DNA of 5,512 bases from positions 1 to 5,512 of the forward strand of contig JAFARH010000265.1 of the NCBI GenBank assembly GCA_019245555.1. The letters are read 5' to 3'. Shown here one piece after another: positions 1-5,512 of this stretch. Position numbers and translations under genes: made by a program. Below the pieces are notes generated by a model. It saw nothing but the letters and a program-made list of their open reading frames with translations. It made no database searches and was not told where the DNA came from. The stretch comes from Betaproteobacteria bacterium. GTDB lineage: Bacteria; Pseudomonadota; Gammaproteobacteria; Burkholderiales; SG8-39. Numbering within the stretch: position 1 is the first letter of the stretch; each line of letters opens with the position of its first letter.

Positions 1-127
1 TAACCGTTTAAACGTTTGGGCGACGCTAATAGTCCCGGTGTTCTGCGGCGAGCTGAAGGTAAAGCGCTTCATATGGTTAGCGACGTTCCTTAAGGTGCTT
101 TGAACGCCTATAGATATACAATGTGTA
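1..127. other. AT-richer stretch downstream of holB, no supported gene
   Basis: This stretch follows the holB stop codon and reaches the left edge. By hand count, bases 1-180 are about 46% GC, clearly below the rest of the window. Two plus-strand frames and one minus-strand frame stay open for 70-110 bases, so none stands out. The minus-strand frame could start at an ATG at 72-70 and leave the window, with AAGGA about 14 bases upstream, but its 24 residues resemble nothing I know. Related operons often have pilZ right after holB, and I see no PilZ start here. Overlapping palindromes CGTTTAAACG (5-14) and AAACGTTT (10-17), and a weak inverted repeat ATACA/TGTAT (116-128), are too short to call a terminator. 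Confidence 0.4.
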
Positions 128-1084
128 TTATGTTAAATCACGCATGGACCCCAATAACTCGCTAGAGAACAGTCTGGGGTTGAGCGGATGTCGCGTCAGT
201 AGCCGGTCCTCCCCCATACGCCGGGCGAAGCCCAGCCAGGCTCGAGCTGAACGCGCTGCTGGAACCCCAGTCCGGTACTTAGGTGGGAGGCCGAAGGCTG
301 AGAAGGCGCGGTCATAGGCCATCTTCTGCAGCGCCTCGGCAAGGCGTTCAAGGTTCTCGCGATCGTCGACCGGTGAGGGCGATTTGAGGAGGCGGTCCCA
401 AGCGCTCGCCTCCCCTGCGTACTCAAGGGCCTGAAGCGGGGCGCCGCCGGCAAAGGCAAGCCACCGATCGGCGTTCTGGGTCTTCTGGGCGTTCAGCCAG
501 GCTAGGACAGTATCGCGTGGAGGAATCGGGACGGGCATCGCGACGCAGCGGCTACGTACGGTGGGGAGCAGGCGGGACGGGCGATGCGACACCAGGATGA
601 AGACCGCCCCCGCGGGTGGCTCTTCCAGGCCTTTGAGGAGCGCGTTCGCGGCGTTCGGATAGAGATCCTCGGCCGGGTGTACTAGCGCGACACGCAGCGC
701 GCCGCGGTGCGAGCGCAGGTTGAGAAACGCGGCGAGCTCGCGAACCTGCTCGATCAGGATGAAGAGGCTCGGCTGCTTCGTGCGCTTGGCCGGGGCCGGC
801 TCACTACCCTCCTCGTCTTCTGCAGCCGGCGGCACTTTGGCGATCGCTTCGGGCTCGAGACGACGAAAGTCGGGGTGATTGCCCGCGAGATACCAGCGGC
901 AGCCGTCGCACTGTCCGCAGGGACGCGCCTTCAAGTCCTTGTGCTCGCAGAGCAGGAGCTGCGCCATCGTCTCCGCGAGCTCGAGCTTGCCGACGCCGCG
1001 CGGGCCGTGGAGCAGGATGGCGTGCGGCAGCCTATCGAGGCGGGCCTTGAGCGAATCCAGGATCGGCTGGTTCCAGGGATGCAT
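128..1084 (-). CDS. holB: DNA polymerase III subunit delta prime
   Basis: Delta prime is a subunit of the clamp-loader complex that places the beta sliding clamp on primed DNA during chromosome replication. The 318-residue product shows the AAA+ plan. There is a P-loop GPRGVGK at residues 27-33. A zinc module follows with Cys46, Cys56, Cys59 and Cys62, then the block NAANALLKGLEEPP (144-157) and the SRC motif at 178-180. The C-terminal domain ends with the family-like HPLNPRLF. Residues about 80-106 form a low-complexity charged linker rich in Glu, Ala, Pro and Lys. Unlike the E. coli protein, whose P-loop is degenerate, the one here is intact. The ATG shares one base with the tmk stop (TGATG), which fixes the start and suggests coupled translation. 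The last ~20 codons use TTA and TTG and are AT-richer than the rest. The helical C-terminal region looks slightly compact, but the total length is close to normal for the family. Confidence 0.93.
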   Translation of the reverse strand: MHPWNQPILDSLKARLDRLPHAILLHGPRGVGKLELAETMAQLLLCEHKDLKARPCGQCDGCRWYLAGNHPDFRRLEPEAIAKVPPAAEDEEGSEPAPAKRTKQPSLFILIEQVRELAAFLNLRSHRGALRVALVHPAEDLYPNAANALLKGLEEPPAGAVFILVSHRPSRLLPTVRSRCVAMPVPIPPRDTVLAWLNAQKTQNADRWLAFAGGAPLQALEYAGEASAWDRLLKSPSPVDDRENLERLAEALQKMAYDRAFSAFGLPPKYRTGVPAARSARAWLGFARRMGEDRLLTRHPLNPRLFSSELLGSMRDLT

Positions 1085-1686
1085 CAGAGGCCTTGTAGTG
1101 CCGATGTGATCTGGCCGCGGACCGCGGCAACATCGCCCGAGGCATCGATGACGCGGACGCGCCGCGGCTCTTCCTTCGCGATCCCGAGATAAGCGCTGCG
1201 CACTCGGTCGAAGAATGCCCGGTCTTCGCGCTCGAAGCGATCGAGCGTCTTGCCTGTCTTGGCTAGGCGCGCGCTGGAAACTTCGTACGGGCAGTCGAAG
1301 ATCAGGGTGCGGTCGGGCTTGAGGCCCGGATGCGCGGCTTCGGCCAGTTGGGAGATCAATTGCCGGCTCACACCGTTGCCAGCGCCCTGATAGGCGACGG
1401 TCGCATCGGTGAAGCGATCGCAGATGACCACCGTGCCTGACTCGAGCGCCGGACGAATCACGCGTGCGACGTGGTCGGTGCGCGCGGCGAACACTAGCAG
1501 CGTCTCCAGCACCGGAGGCATGCGCTCGCGAAGGATCACCTCGCGCAGCCGCTCGGCGAGGTCGGTGCCGCCTGGTTCTCGCGTCACGATGGAATGCAGG
1601 CCCTTCGTGCGTACCGCGTCGGCGATGAACTCGATGTGGCTCGACTTGCCGGCGCCATCGACGCCCTCGAGCGTGATGAACCTCAT
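1084..1686 (-). CDS. tmk: Thymidylate kinase (dTMP kinase)
   Basis: This enzyme phosphorylates dTMP to dTDP with ATP in the cytosol, a required step for dTTP by both the salvage and de novo routes. At 200 residues it has the usual length for the family. The P-loop is GVDGAGKS at residues 8-15. The TREPGGT motif at 35-41 and the DRF signature at 90-92, followed by TDAT and AYQG, match the dTMP-binding region. A LID segment with Arg140, Lys143 and Lys146 precedes DRFERED (from 149). Basic residues in the LID and none in the P-loop fit the bacterial type II enzyme. The start ATG overlaps the mltG stop as ATGA, and the stop overlaps holB by one base, so it sits in the middle of a coupled three-gene operon. 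The identification is secure. Confidence 0.96.
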   Translation of the reverse strand: MRFITLEGVDGAGKSSHIEFIADAVRTKGLHSIVTREPGGTDLAERLREVILRERMPPVLETLLVFAARTDHVARVIRPALESGTVVICDRFTDATVAYQGAGNGVSRQLISQLAEAAHPGLKPDRTLIFDCPYEVSSARLAKTGKTLDRFEREDRAFFDRVRSAYLGIAKEEPRRVRVIDASGDVAAVRGQITSALQGL

Positions 1687-2639
1687 CGCTTCTTTTTCAG
1701 CTGATACTTCGTCACGGCCTCATTGTGCTCCCGGACCGAGCGCGAAAACTGGCTGGTACCGTCGCCCCGCGAGACGTAATACAGAGCATCGGTCTTCGCG
1801 GGCTGCACGGCGGCGTGGAGCGAAGCGCGGCCCGGCATGGCGATTGGCGTCGGTGGCAGGCCGGCGCGCGTGTACGTGTTGTACGGGCCGTCGGTGATCA
1901 AGTGGATCTTCTTCAGGTTGCCGTCGAAGCTCGCGCCGAGACCGTAGATGATGGTCGGGTCTGCCTGCAGTCGCATGCCGATCCGCAGCCGATTCACGAG
2001 GACCCCGGCGATCTGATCCCTCTCCCCTGCCTGCCCGGTCTCCTTTTCGATGATCGACGCCATGATCAGCGCCTCGTAGGCCGAGCCGTACGGTGCGTTC
2101 GGCGCGCGCGTGTCCCACTCGGCTTGCAAATGGCGATGCAGCGCCCGGTAGGCGCGGCGCAGGACTGCGAGGTCGCTCGAGCCCCGGGCAAAGAGGTACG
2201 TGTCGGGGAAAAAGAGACCTTCGGGGTGGTTCTCGGTGGCCTGGATGCGGGCGAGGACCTCTGTATCCTCAAGCCCAGCAGTGTCATGGCGCAGGTCGGG
2301 GCTCGCGTCGAGGAGCGCGCGGAACTGCGCGAATGTCCAGCCTTCGATCAGCCGGACTTCGGCCTGTGCGACGTCGCCGCGCGTGAGCTTCTGCATCAGC
2401 TCCATCGGCGTGATCGGGCCGGCAATCACGTAGTTCCCTGCCTTAATGTCGCGCTCGCGCTTCATCGCGCGCGCGAGTGCCTCGAAATGCAGCGGCCGCA
2501 CTTTAACGCCGGAGCGCTCGAGCTGCGCCAGCGCCGCGCGAAAACCGGTTCCTTGTGGAATCTCGATATCCGCCGGCATCTTGGTGACCTCGAGGGGCGT
2601 ATAGACATACCAGGCGGCGTAACCGCCGGCGCCAAGCAC
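1683..2639 (-). CDS. mltG: Endolytic murein transglycosylase MltG (YceG-like), 5' end uncertain
   Basis: MltG is an inner-membrane lytic transglycosylase that cleaves nascent peptidoglycan glycan strands and helps set their length. The YceG domain is clear: the catalytic-region motif MASIIEKETG has its likely catalytic Glu at residue 198 (counted from GTG at 2639). It is followed by VLVNRLRIGMRLQADPTIIYG and the family-typical GLPPTPIAMPG. The coordinates given use the first in-frame standard start, GTG at 2639-2637. That start cuts the membrane anchor in half: in-frame codons upstream (2640 to about 2684) read ARILKTLLALIVLLV, an excellent transmembrane segment. No ATG, GTG or TTG lies in frame there. 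An ATG at 2697-2695 would join this frame if the TTTT run (2691-2688) were one base shorter, giving 337 residues, near the 340 of E. coli MltG. The gene heads the mltG-tmk-holB operon and overlaps tmk by 4 bases. Function is secure; the N-terminus is not. Confidence 0.93.
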   Translation of the reverse strand: MLGAGGYAAWYVYTPLEVTKMPADIEIPQGTGFRAALAQLERSGVKVRPLHFEALARAMKRERDIKAGNYVIAGPITPMELMQKLTRGDVAQAEVRLIEGWTFAQFRALLDASPDLRHDTAGLEDTEVLARIQATENHPEGLFFPDTYLFARGSSDLAVLRRAYRALHRHLQAEWDTRAPNAPYGSAYEALIMASIIEKETGQAGERDQIAGVLVNRLRIGMRLQADPTIIYGLGASFDGNLKKIHLITDGPYNTYTRAGLPPTPIAMPGRASLHAAVQPAKTDALYYVSRGDGTSQFSRSVREHNEAVTKYQLKKKR

Positions 2640-2703
2640 GAGGAGAACTATGAGAGCGAGAAGGGTCTTCAGGATTCGCGCGACGGTAAAATCGCATTCT
2701 ACG
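2640..2703. promoter_or_regulatory. Divergent start region between mltG and ygfZ
   Basis: The two genes face away from each other with almost no space between them. If mltG begins at the ATG at 2697-2695, only six bases separate it from the ygfZ ATG at 2704, so each promoter must lie inside the other gene. AT-rich hexamers resembling -10 boxes are visible: TAAAAT on plus at 2687-2692, and TAGAAT on minus at 2701-2696. Neither has a convincing -35 partner; the best for the minus one is CTGAGG at a 16-base spacing. No Shine-Dalgarno sequence precedes either ATG. The AGGAG at 2641-2645 would serve only an alternative ygfZ start at 2650 and is the complement of leucine codons in mltG. Promoter assignment here is tentative. 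Confidence 0.3.
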
Positions 2704-3450
2704 ATGCAGCGCGCGCGCCTCAGCCGCTACGGATTGCTCTCGGTCACGGGGGCGGATGCGCGTGCATTCCTTCACGCGCAGCTCACGAACGACATCGAGC
2801 ATTTGCCTGGCGATCGATGGGCGCTTGCTGGTTGGTGCTCAGCGAAAGGAAGGCTGCTGGCAAGCTTTATCGTGATCCCCTCGCCCGACGGCTTCCTCTT
2901 GCAGCTTGCGCGCGATCTTGCGGCGCCGGTGGCGAAGCGCCTTTCGATGTTCGTGCTGCGCTCGAAGGTGAAGATTGCTGATCTGAGCGATACGTGGGCG
3001 CAGTTCGGCGTGTGGGATGCCGACGTGTCCGGTGAAGTGTCATGGCGCGGAAACGTCGTCAGCGTGCGCGTTAGCGAGCGTCGATTCCTGCAGGTTGGCG
3101 CCGCGAGCGAGCTAAGCGAGGCGCCCAATGCCGACGAAGTGCAATGGACGCTGCAGGAGATCCGCGCCGGCCGGCCGCTCATCACGAGCGCAACGCAGGA
3201 CCAGTTCGTGCCGCAGATGGTGAATTTCGAAGCTCTGGGCGGCGTCGATTTCCGCAAGGGCTGTTATCCCGGGCAAGAGATCGTGGCTCGCGCGCAGTAT
3301 CGCGGCCAGGGGGTGAAGCGCCGCATGGTGCATACGCGAGCCCCGGCGGGCGTGTCGTTGCAGCCCGGGCAGGAATTCAACGGCGGCACGGTGGTAGATG
3401 CGGCGCCGGCTGAGGGCGGCGCCGAGGTCCTTGCGGTAATGCCCATCTGA
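2704..3450 (+). CDS. ygfZ: YgfZ-type folate-binding protein (GcvT-like), Fe-S cluster maintenance
   Basis: YgfZ proteins resemble the aminomethyltransferase GcvT. They bind tetrahydrofolate and help make or repair certain Fe-S enzymes. The 248-residue product has the N-terminal block LLSVTGADARAFLHAQLTND and the diagnostic motif KGCYPGQE at residues 185-192 with Cys187, followed by ARAQYRGQGVKRRM. ATG 2704 is preferred over ATG 2650. The 2650 start has a good AGGAG, but its extra 18 codons include AGA twice and AGG twice, unlike the CGC/CGT usage of the gene body, and they lie over the mltG membrane-anchor coding. The protein ends at GAEVLAVMPI and lacks the C-terminal tail of about 20-30 residues seen in E. 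coli YgfZ (326 residues, also longer in the middle). The next gene begins at the stop codon. Family assignment is firm; the start and the short C-terminus are less certain. Confidence 0.88.
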   Translation: MQRARLSRYGLLSVTGADARAFLHAQLTNDIEHLPGDRWALAGWCSAKGRLLASFIVIPSPDGFLLQLARDLAAPVAKRLSMFVLRSKVKIADLSDTWAQFGVWDADVSGEVSWRGNVVSVRVSERRFLQVGAASELSEAPNADEVQWTLQEIRAGRPLITSATQDQFVPQMVNFEALGGVDFRKGCYPGQEIVARAQYRGQGVKRRMVHTRAPAGVSLQPGQEFNGGTVVDAAPAEGGAEVLAVMPI

Positions 3451-3719
3451 ACTACTACGTCTATTACAAGGTGGATCTAGCGCGTGTGGCGGAGCTGCGC
3501 GCCAGTGTGGAGCGCCTTTTCAGCGTGGTCGAGCGCGAGTGCGGCGTGCGCGGACGCTGGATGCACCGGCGCGACGATGCCACGACCTACATGGAAGTCT
3601 ATGAAGGCGTGAAAAACGATGCGGCGTTCCAGGCGGTGCTGGAACGCGAAGGGGCCAAGCTCGGCGTGCCGCGCAAGCTCGAGGTATTCAAGGACGCGCT
3701 GCCGGGAAAACCTTCTTGA
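3447..3719 (+). CDS. DUF4936 family small protein, apparent CTG start
   Basis: This encodes a 90-residue protein of unknown function resembling the DUF4936 family, which as I recall is found mostly in Betaproteobacteria. In frame from a CTG at 3447 it reads NYYVYYKVD at the N-terminus, followed by a helical segment, then GVRGRWMHRR, TTYMEVYEGV and a C-terminal KLEVFKD. The YVYY opening and MEVYEGV core are what I recognise, and the alternating hydrophobic strands suggest a small ferredoxin-like alpha/beta fold (inference). No ATG, GTG or TTG precedes YVYY in frame before the upstream stop region. The first standard start, GTG 3471, would remove the first strand. The CTG overlaps the ygfZ stop as CTGA, in the place where ATGA would be expected, which suggests translational coupling to ygfZ. 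The 3' end overlaps the convergent YciI gene by 32 bases. No catalytic residues are evident. Confidence 0.75.
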   Translation: MNYYVYYKVDLARVAELRASVERLFSVVERECGVRGRWMHRRDDATTYMEVYEGVKNDAAFQAVLEREGAKLGVPRKLEVFKDALPGKPS

Positions 3720-3975
3720 AGGCGCGGATCGAGACGCTTTCGTACACCCCACCCTTCTTGAACGGATCGGCAGCAATCAGAGCTTCAGCTTCCTCGCGCG
3801 TGGCGCAGTCGACGACGATCAGCGCCCCGGTGCTCGCACCTTCGACCGTGCTCTTGAGCGGCCCACCGAAGACGATGCGGGCGGCATTGGCGTTCAGGAA
3901 TTCAACGTGTGCCGCGCGATGCGCGTCGCGCAGCTTGGCGGAATCAGGGCGGTCGAAACAGATGATCGCGTACAT
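3688..3975 (-). CDS. YciI-like family protein
   Basis: A 95-residue protein of the YciI-like family, small dimeric alpha/beta-barrel proteins with no settled function; a possible hydrolase or dehydratase role is only a suggestion from conserved His and Asp residues. Family marks are the opening strand MYAIICFDRPDS, the RxxH-type helix with His19 and His23, GGPL at 37-40, the strand GALIVVD (50-56), an EAEALIAADPF segment with Asp70 and Pro71, and a final IRAFKKVF strand. The length is typical of the family. ATG at 3975 is the natural start because the first strand begins there; the upstream purine run GAAAAAAG is a weak ribosome site. It converges on the DUF4936 gene with a 32-base 3' overlap, and diverges from the aldolase gene across 29 bases. 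Its biological role here cannot be told from context. Confidence 0.85.
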   Translation of the reverse strand: MYAIICFDRPDSAKLRDAHRAAHVEFLNANAARIVFGGPLKSTVEGASTGALIVVDCATREEAEALIAADPFKKGGVYESVSIRAFKKVFPAARP

Positions 3976-4004
3976 GGTAAGTTAACTTTTTTCGAGAACA
4001 AATT
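3976..4004. promoter_or_regulatory. 29-base divergent gap between the YciI gene and the aldolase gene
   Basis: This AT-rich spacer contains GTTAAC (3981-3986) and a run of six T (3987-3992). It is too short for two full promoters, so at least one must extend into a neighbouring coding region. On the minus strand CATAAT (4007-4002) resembles a -10 box but has no -35 partner at a normal spacing. On the plus strand TTGGCG (3935-3940) could be a -35, yet nothing at 16-18 bases downstream resembles TATAAT. No strong Shine-Dalgarno precedes the aldolase ATG. It is included as the likely control region by position only. Confidence 0.25.
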
Positions 4005-4919
4005 ATGGCCGACAAGGACGACATCAGAGAAGGCAAAGACTTCGGTCTGGGGATTCCGCAGAAGAACCACGCGTTCTACATCAAGGGCGCGGGCGCGCTC
4101 GACTGGGGTATGCAGAACCGCCTCGCGCGCATCTTCAATCCCGCCTCGGGTCGCACCGTGATGCTCGCCTTCGACCACGGCTACTTCCAGGGCCCCACGA
4201 CGGGGCTCGAGCGGATAGACCTGAACATTGTGCCGCTGATTCCTTACGCCGACGTGCTGATGTGCACGCGCGGTGCGCTGCGTTCGGTGATCCCTGCCTC
4301 CTCGACGAACGCGGTCGTCCTGCGCTGCTCCGGCGGCCAGAGCATCCTGACCGAACTCTCTCGCGAGCTGATCGCGGTGGATATCGAAGACGCCATCCGC
4401 ATCAACGCCGCCGCGATCACCACGCAGATCTACATCGGCGCGGAGTACGAGCACCAGTCGATCAAGAACCTGGTGCAGCTCATCGATACCGGCAACAAGT
4501 ACGGCATTCCGACCATGGCGGTGACCGGCGTGGGCGCCGAGATGAAGCGCGACGAGCGCTACTTCAGCCTGGCGACCCGCATCGCCGCCGAGCTGGGCGC
4601 GCACTACGTAAAGAGCTACTTCATCGAGGACGGCTTCGAGCGCGTCTGCGCCGGCTGCCCGGTGCCGATTGTCATCGCCGGCGGCAAGAAGCTGCCCGAA
4701 CTTGACGCGCTTACCATGGCCTACAAGGCGATCGACCAGGGCGCCGCCGGCGTCGACATGGGCCGCAACATCTTTCAGTCCGACGACCCCGTCGCCATGA
4801 TCCAGGCGGTCGGCGCGGTCGTTCACAAGAACGAGAAGCCCGAGAAGGCCATCCAGCTATACCAGAGCCTGAAGCGCCGGAATGTGCCTGATCGTTCTCG
4901 CTTGGCGAGCTCATCCTAA
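4005..4919 (+). CDS. LsrF/DhnA-type class I aldolase family protein
   Basis: A 304-residue protein of the DeoC/LsrF/DhnA class I aldolase family that forms Schiff-base intermediates. Most of its length can be laid against E. coli LsrF from memory: opening [101 protein letters not shown] and [12 protein letters not shown]. Lys203 in the segment HYVKSYF falls at the same number as the catalytic Lys of LsrF. LsrF acts on phosphorylated AI-2 breakdown products, transferring acetyl to CoA; relatives are fructose-bisphosphate aldolases. No lsr transporter, kinase or regulator is visible here, so a central-carbon aldolase role is at least as likely as AI-2 processing. The C-terminus runs about 13 residues beyond LsrF (291), with a basic and Ser-rich tail encoded over the start of the next gene. 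GC-rich third positions suggest good expression. Confidence 0.9.
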   Translation: MADKDDIREGKDFGLGIPQKNHAFYIKGAGALDWGMQNRLARIFNPASGRTVMLAFDHGYFQGPTTGLERIDLNIVPLIPYADVLMCTRGALRSVIPASSTNAVVLRCSGGQSILTELSRELIAVDIEDAIRINAAAITTQIYIGAEYEHQSIKNLVQLIDTGNKYGIPTMAVTGVGAEMKRDERYFSLATRIAAELGAHYVKSYFIEDGFERVCAGCPVPIVIAGGKKLPELDALTMAYKAIDQGAAGVDMGRNIFQSDDPVAMIQAVGAVVHKNEKPEKAIQLYQSLKRRNVPDRSRLASSS

Positions 4920-5512
4920 ATTCCCGCTGATCGTCGCGGCCAACCGCGACGAGTTCCACGCCCGCAAGGCGGCTCCGGCCGCCTTCTGGCAAGACCAGCC
5001 GCAGATCCTCGGCGGCCGCGACTTGCAGGCGATGGGCACGTGGATGGCGGTCAGCCGCACCGGCCGGTTCGCTGCCGTTACCAACTACCGCGGAGCGCGC
5101 GAGCCCACTGCAGCCGAATCGCGCGGCGCGCTGGTCACGGGCTTTCTCATCAACGGGGCAGTTCCGGCCGCCTATATGTCCGACGTCGCCTCGCGGGCCG
5201 CGAAGTACAGCGGCTTCAACCTGCTCACGAGCGACCGCAAGGAACTGTGGTGGATGTCGAACCGCGACGGCTCGCCCCGGCGCCTGGAGCCCGGCTATTA
5301 CGCGCTCGGCAACCTGCTGCTGGATTCGCCCGACGTGCAGCCATTCAAGGCACGCATTGCGGAGAACTCAGCCGCGGTAGAGCCGCTATTCGGCATGCTT
5401 GCGCCGGCGAAGATCATCAATCCGGAATACGGTACGCGCTGCTCGACCGTACTACTCGACGACGGCAAAGAGGTCCGCTACTCGGAGCGCAGCTTCGGGC
5501 CGGACGGCGCCG
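4882..5512 (+). CDS. NRDE/TANGO2 family protein, 3' end outside window
   Basis: The first 210 residues are present and the frame is open to the window edge. It belongs to the NRDE family, named for the Asn-Arg-Asp-Glu motif seen here at residues 21-24 in [11 protein letters not shown]; the eukaryotic relative is TANGO2. Bacterial members have no firm function. Members begin Met-Cys as here (MCLIVLAW), and that Cys2 has been compared with N-terminal nucleophile hydrolases. Other marks are GGRD at 44-47, [19 protein letters not shown] at 52-70, GFNLL near 113-117, and GTRCST at 184-189. The segment between the LLLDSP and NPEYGTR blocks is about 30 residues, shorter than the 60-70 I recall for many homologues. 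ATG 4882 is certain because the MCL start is conserved; it lies 38 bases inside the aldolase gene in another frame, suggesting translational coupling. Only a weak ribosome site (CCGGA) touches it. Confidence 0.9.
   Translation, partial: MCLIVLAWRAHPKFPLIVAANRDEFHARKAAPAAFWQDQPQILGGRDLQAMGTWMAVSRTGRFAAVTNYRGAREPTAAESRGALVTGFLINGAVPAAYMSDVASRAAKYSGFNLLTSDRKELWWMSNRDGSPRRLEPGYYALGNLLLDSPDVQPFKARIAENSAAVEPLFGMLAPAKIINPEYGTRCSTVLLDDGKEVRYSERSFGPDGA

Noticed and set aside
5..17. Overlapping palindromes CGTTTAAACG and AAACGTTT
   Set aside because: Short palindromes near the window edge with no partner site or flanking context; chance is likely.
123..317. 64-codon plus-strand open frame at the holB 3' end
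   Set aside because: It is antisense to holB C-terminal codons, has no ribosome site and resembles no family.
707..1192. 161-codon plus-strand open frame
   Set aside because: It is opposite holB and the end of tmk and shows no recognisable domain.
1409..1897. 162-codon plus-strand open frame
   Set aside because: It spans the tmk-mltG junction antisense, with a Ser/Arg/Thr-rich shadow composition.
2641..2703. ygfZ start at ATG 2650 with a good AGGAG
   Set aside because: The extra codons use rare AGA/AGG arginine codons and lie opposite the mltG membrane-anchor coding; the AGGAG is the complement of CTC leucine codons.
2503..2802. 99-codon minus-strand open frame at the mltG 5' end
   Set aside because: Only its internal ATG at 2697 is of interest, as the possible true mltG start before a frameshift; the rest is out-of-frame mltG sequence.
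1725..2981. 418-codon plus-strand open frame
   Set aside because: It lies antisense to mltG and then out of frame in ygfZ, both recognised families. Its product has no family features and reads as a GC-rich shadow.
3711..3722. CCTTCTTGAAGG hairpin as a terminator
   Set aside because: Five-base arms with a two-base loop and no T-run; it is also coding on both strands.
3619..4161. 180-codon plus-strand open frame bridging DUF4936, YciI and aldolase genes
   Set aside because: It is out of frame with each recognised gene it crosses and Arg/Ser/Thr-rich; it is not a fusion gene.
3894..4826. 310-codon minus-strand open frame, longer than the gene opposite
   Set aside because: It is antisense to the strongly recognised aldolase gene. 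The product is a His/Asp/Arg/Gly/Val-rich shadow, typical where third positions are GC-rich.
1..5512. tRNA, rRNA, CRISPR array, insertion sequence or defence system
   Set aside because: I saw no tRNA-like cloverleaf, repeated spacer pattern, transposase motif or long inverted repeat; recognised genes fill nearly all of the window.

Overview
This is an ordinary chromosomal housekeeping locus from what looks like a betaproteobacterium. The DNA is GC-rich (roughly 60-65% by eye) except for the first ~180 bases. The class is suggested by the mltG-tmk-holB order with ygfZ divergent from it, and by a DUF4936-type small protein directly after ygfZ; from memory that family is largely confined to Betaproteobacteria. 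Family calls rest on reading motifs, not on a database search.

Layout. Bases 1-127 are AT-richer and hold no gene I can support. Bases 128 to about 2697 carry a tightly packed minus-strand operon, read right to left: mltG (lytic transglycosylase) - tmk (thymidylate kinase) - holB (DNA polymerase III delta prime). Its genes overlap by 4 and 1 bases, so translation is probably coupled. On the plus strand, ygfZ (folate-binding Fe-S maintenance protein) starts within a few bases of the 5' end of mltG. It is followed immediately by the DUF4936 gene, whose reading frame begins at a CTG overlapping the ygfZ stop codon. A small minus-strand YciI-like gene converges on DUF4936 and overlaps it by 32 bases. 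After a 29-base divergent gap comes a plus-strand LsrF/DhnA-type class I aldolase gene that aligns well with E. coli LsrF, including Lys203. Its last 38 bases overlap the start of an NRDE/TANGO2-family gene that runs off the right edge.

Functionally the left operon joins cell-wall glycan termination (MltG), dTTP supply (Tmk) and replication clamp loading (HolB). YgfZ supports Fe-S proteins. The YciI, DUF4936 and NRDE proteins have no firm role, and the aldolase homologue appears without any visible AI-2 (lsr) genes.

I found no sign of a new multi-gene system, mobile element, CRISPR array or RNA gene. The points worth checking are local: an apparent one-base frameshift at the 5' end of mltG, a possible CTG start for DUF4936 next to a shortened ygfZ end, extreme gene compaction with overlaps in all three orientations, and the AT-rich left edge where pilZ would often be expected.
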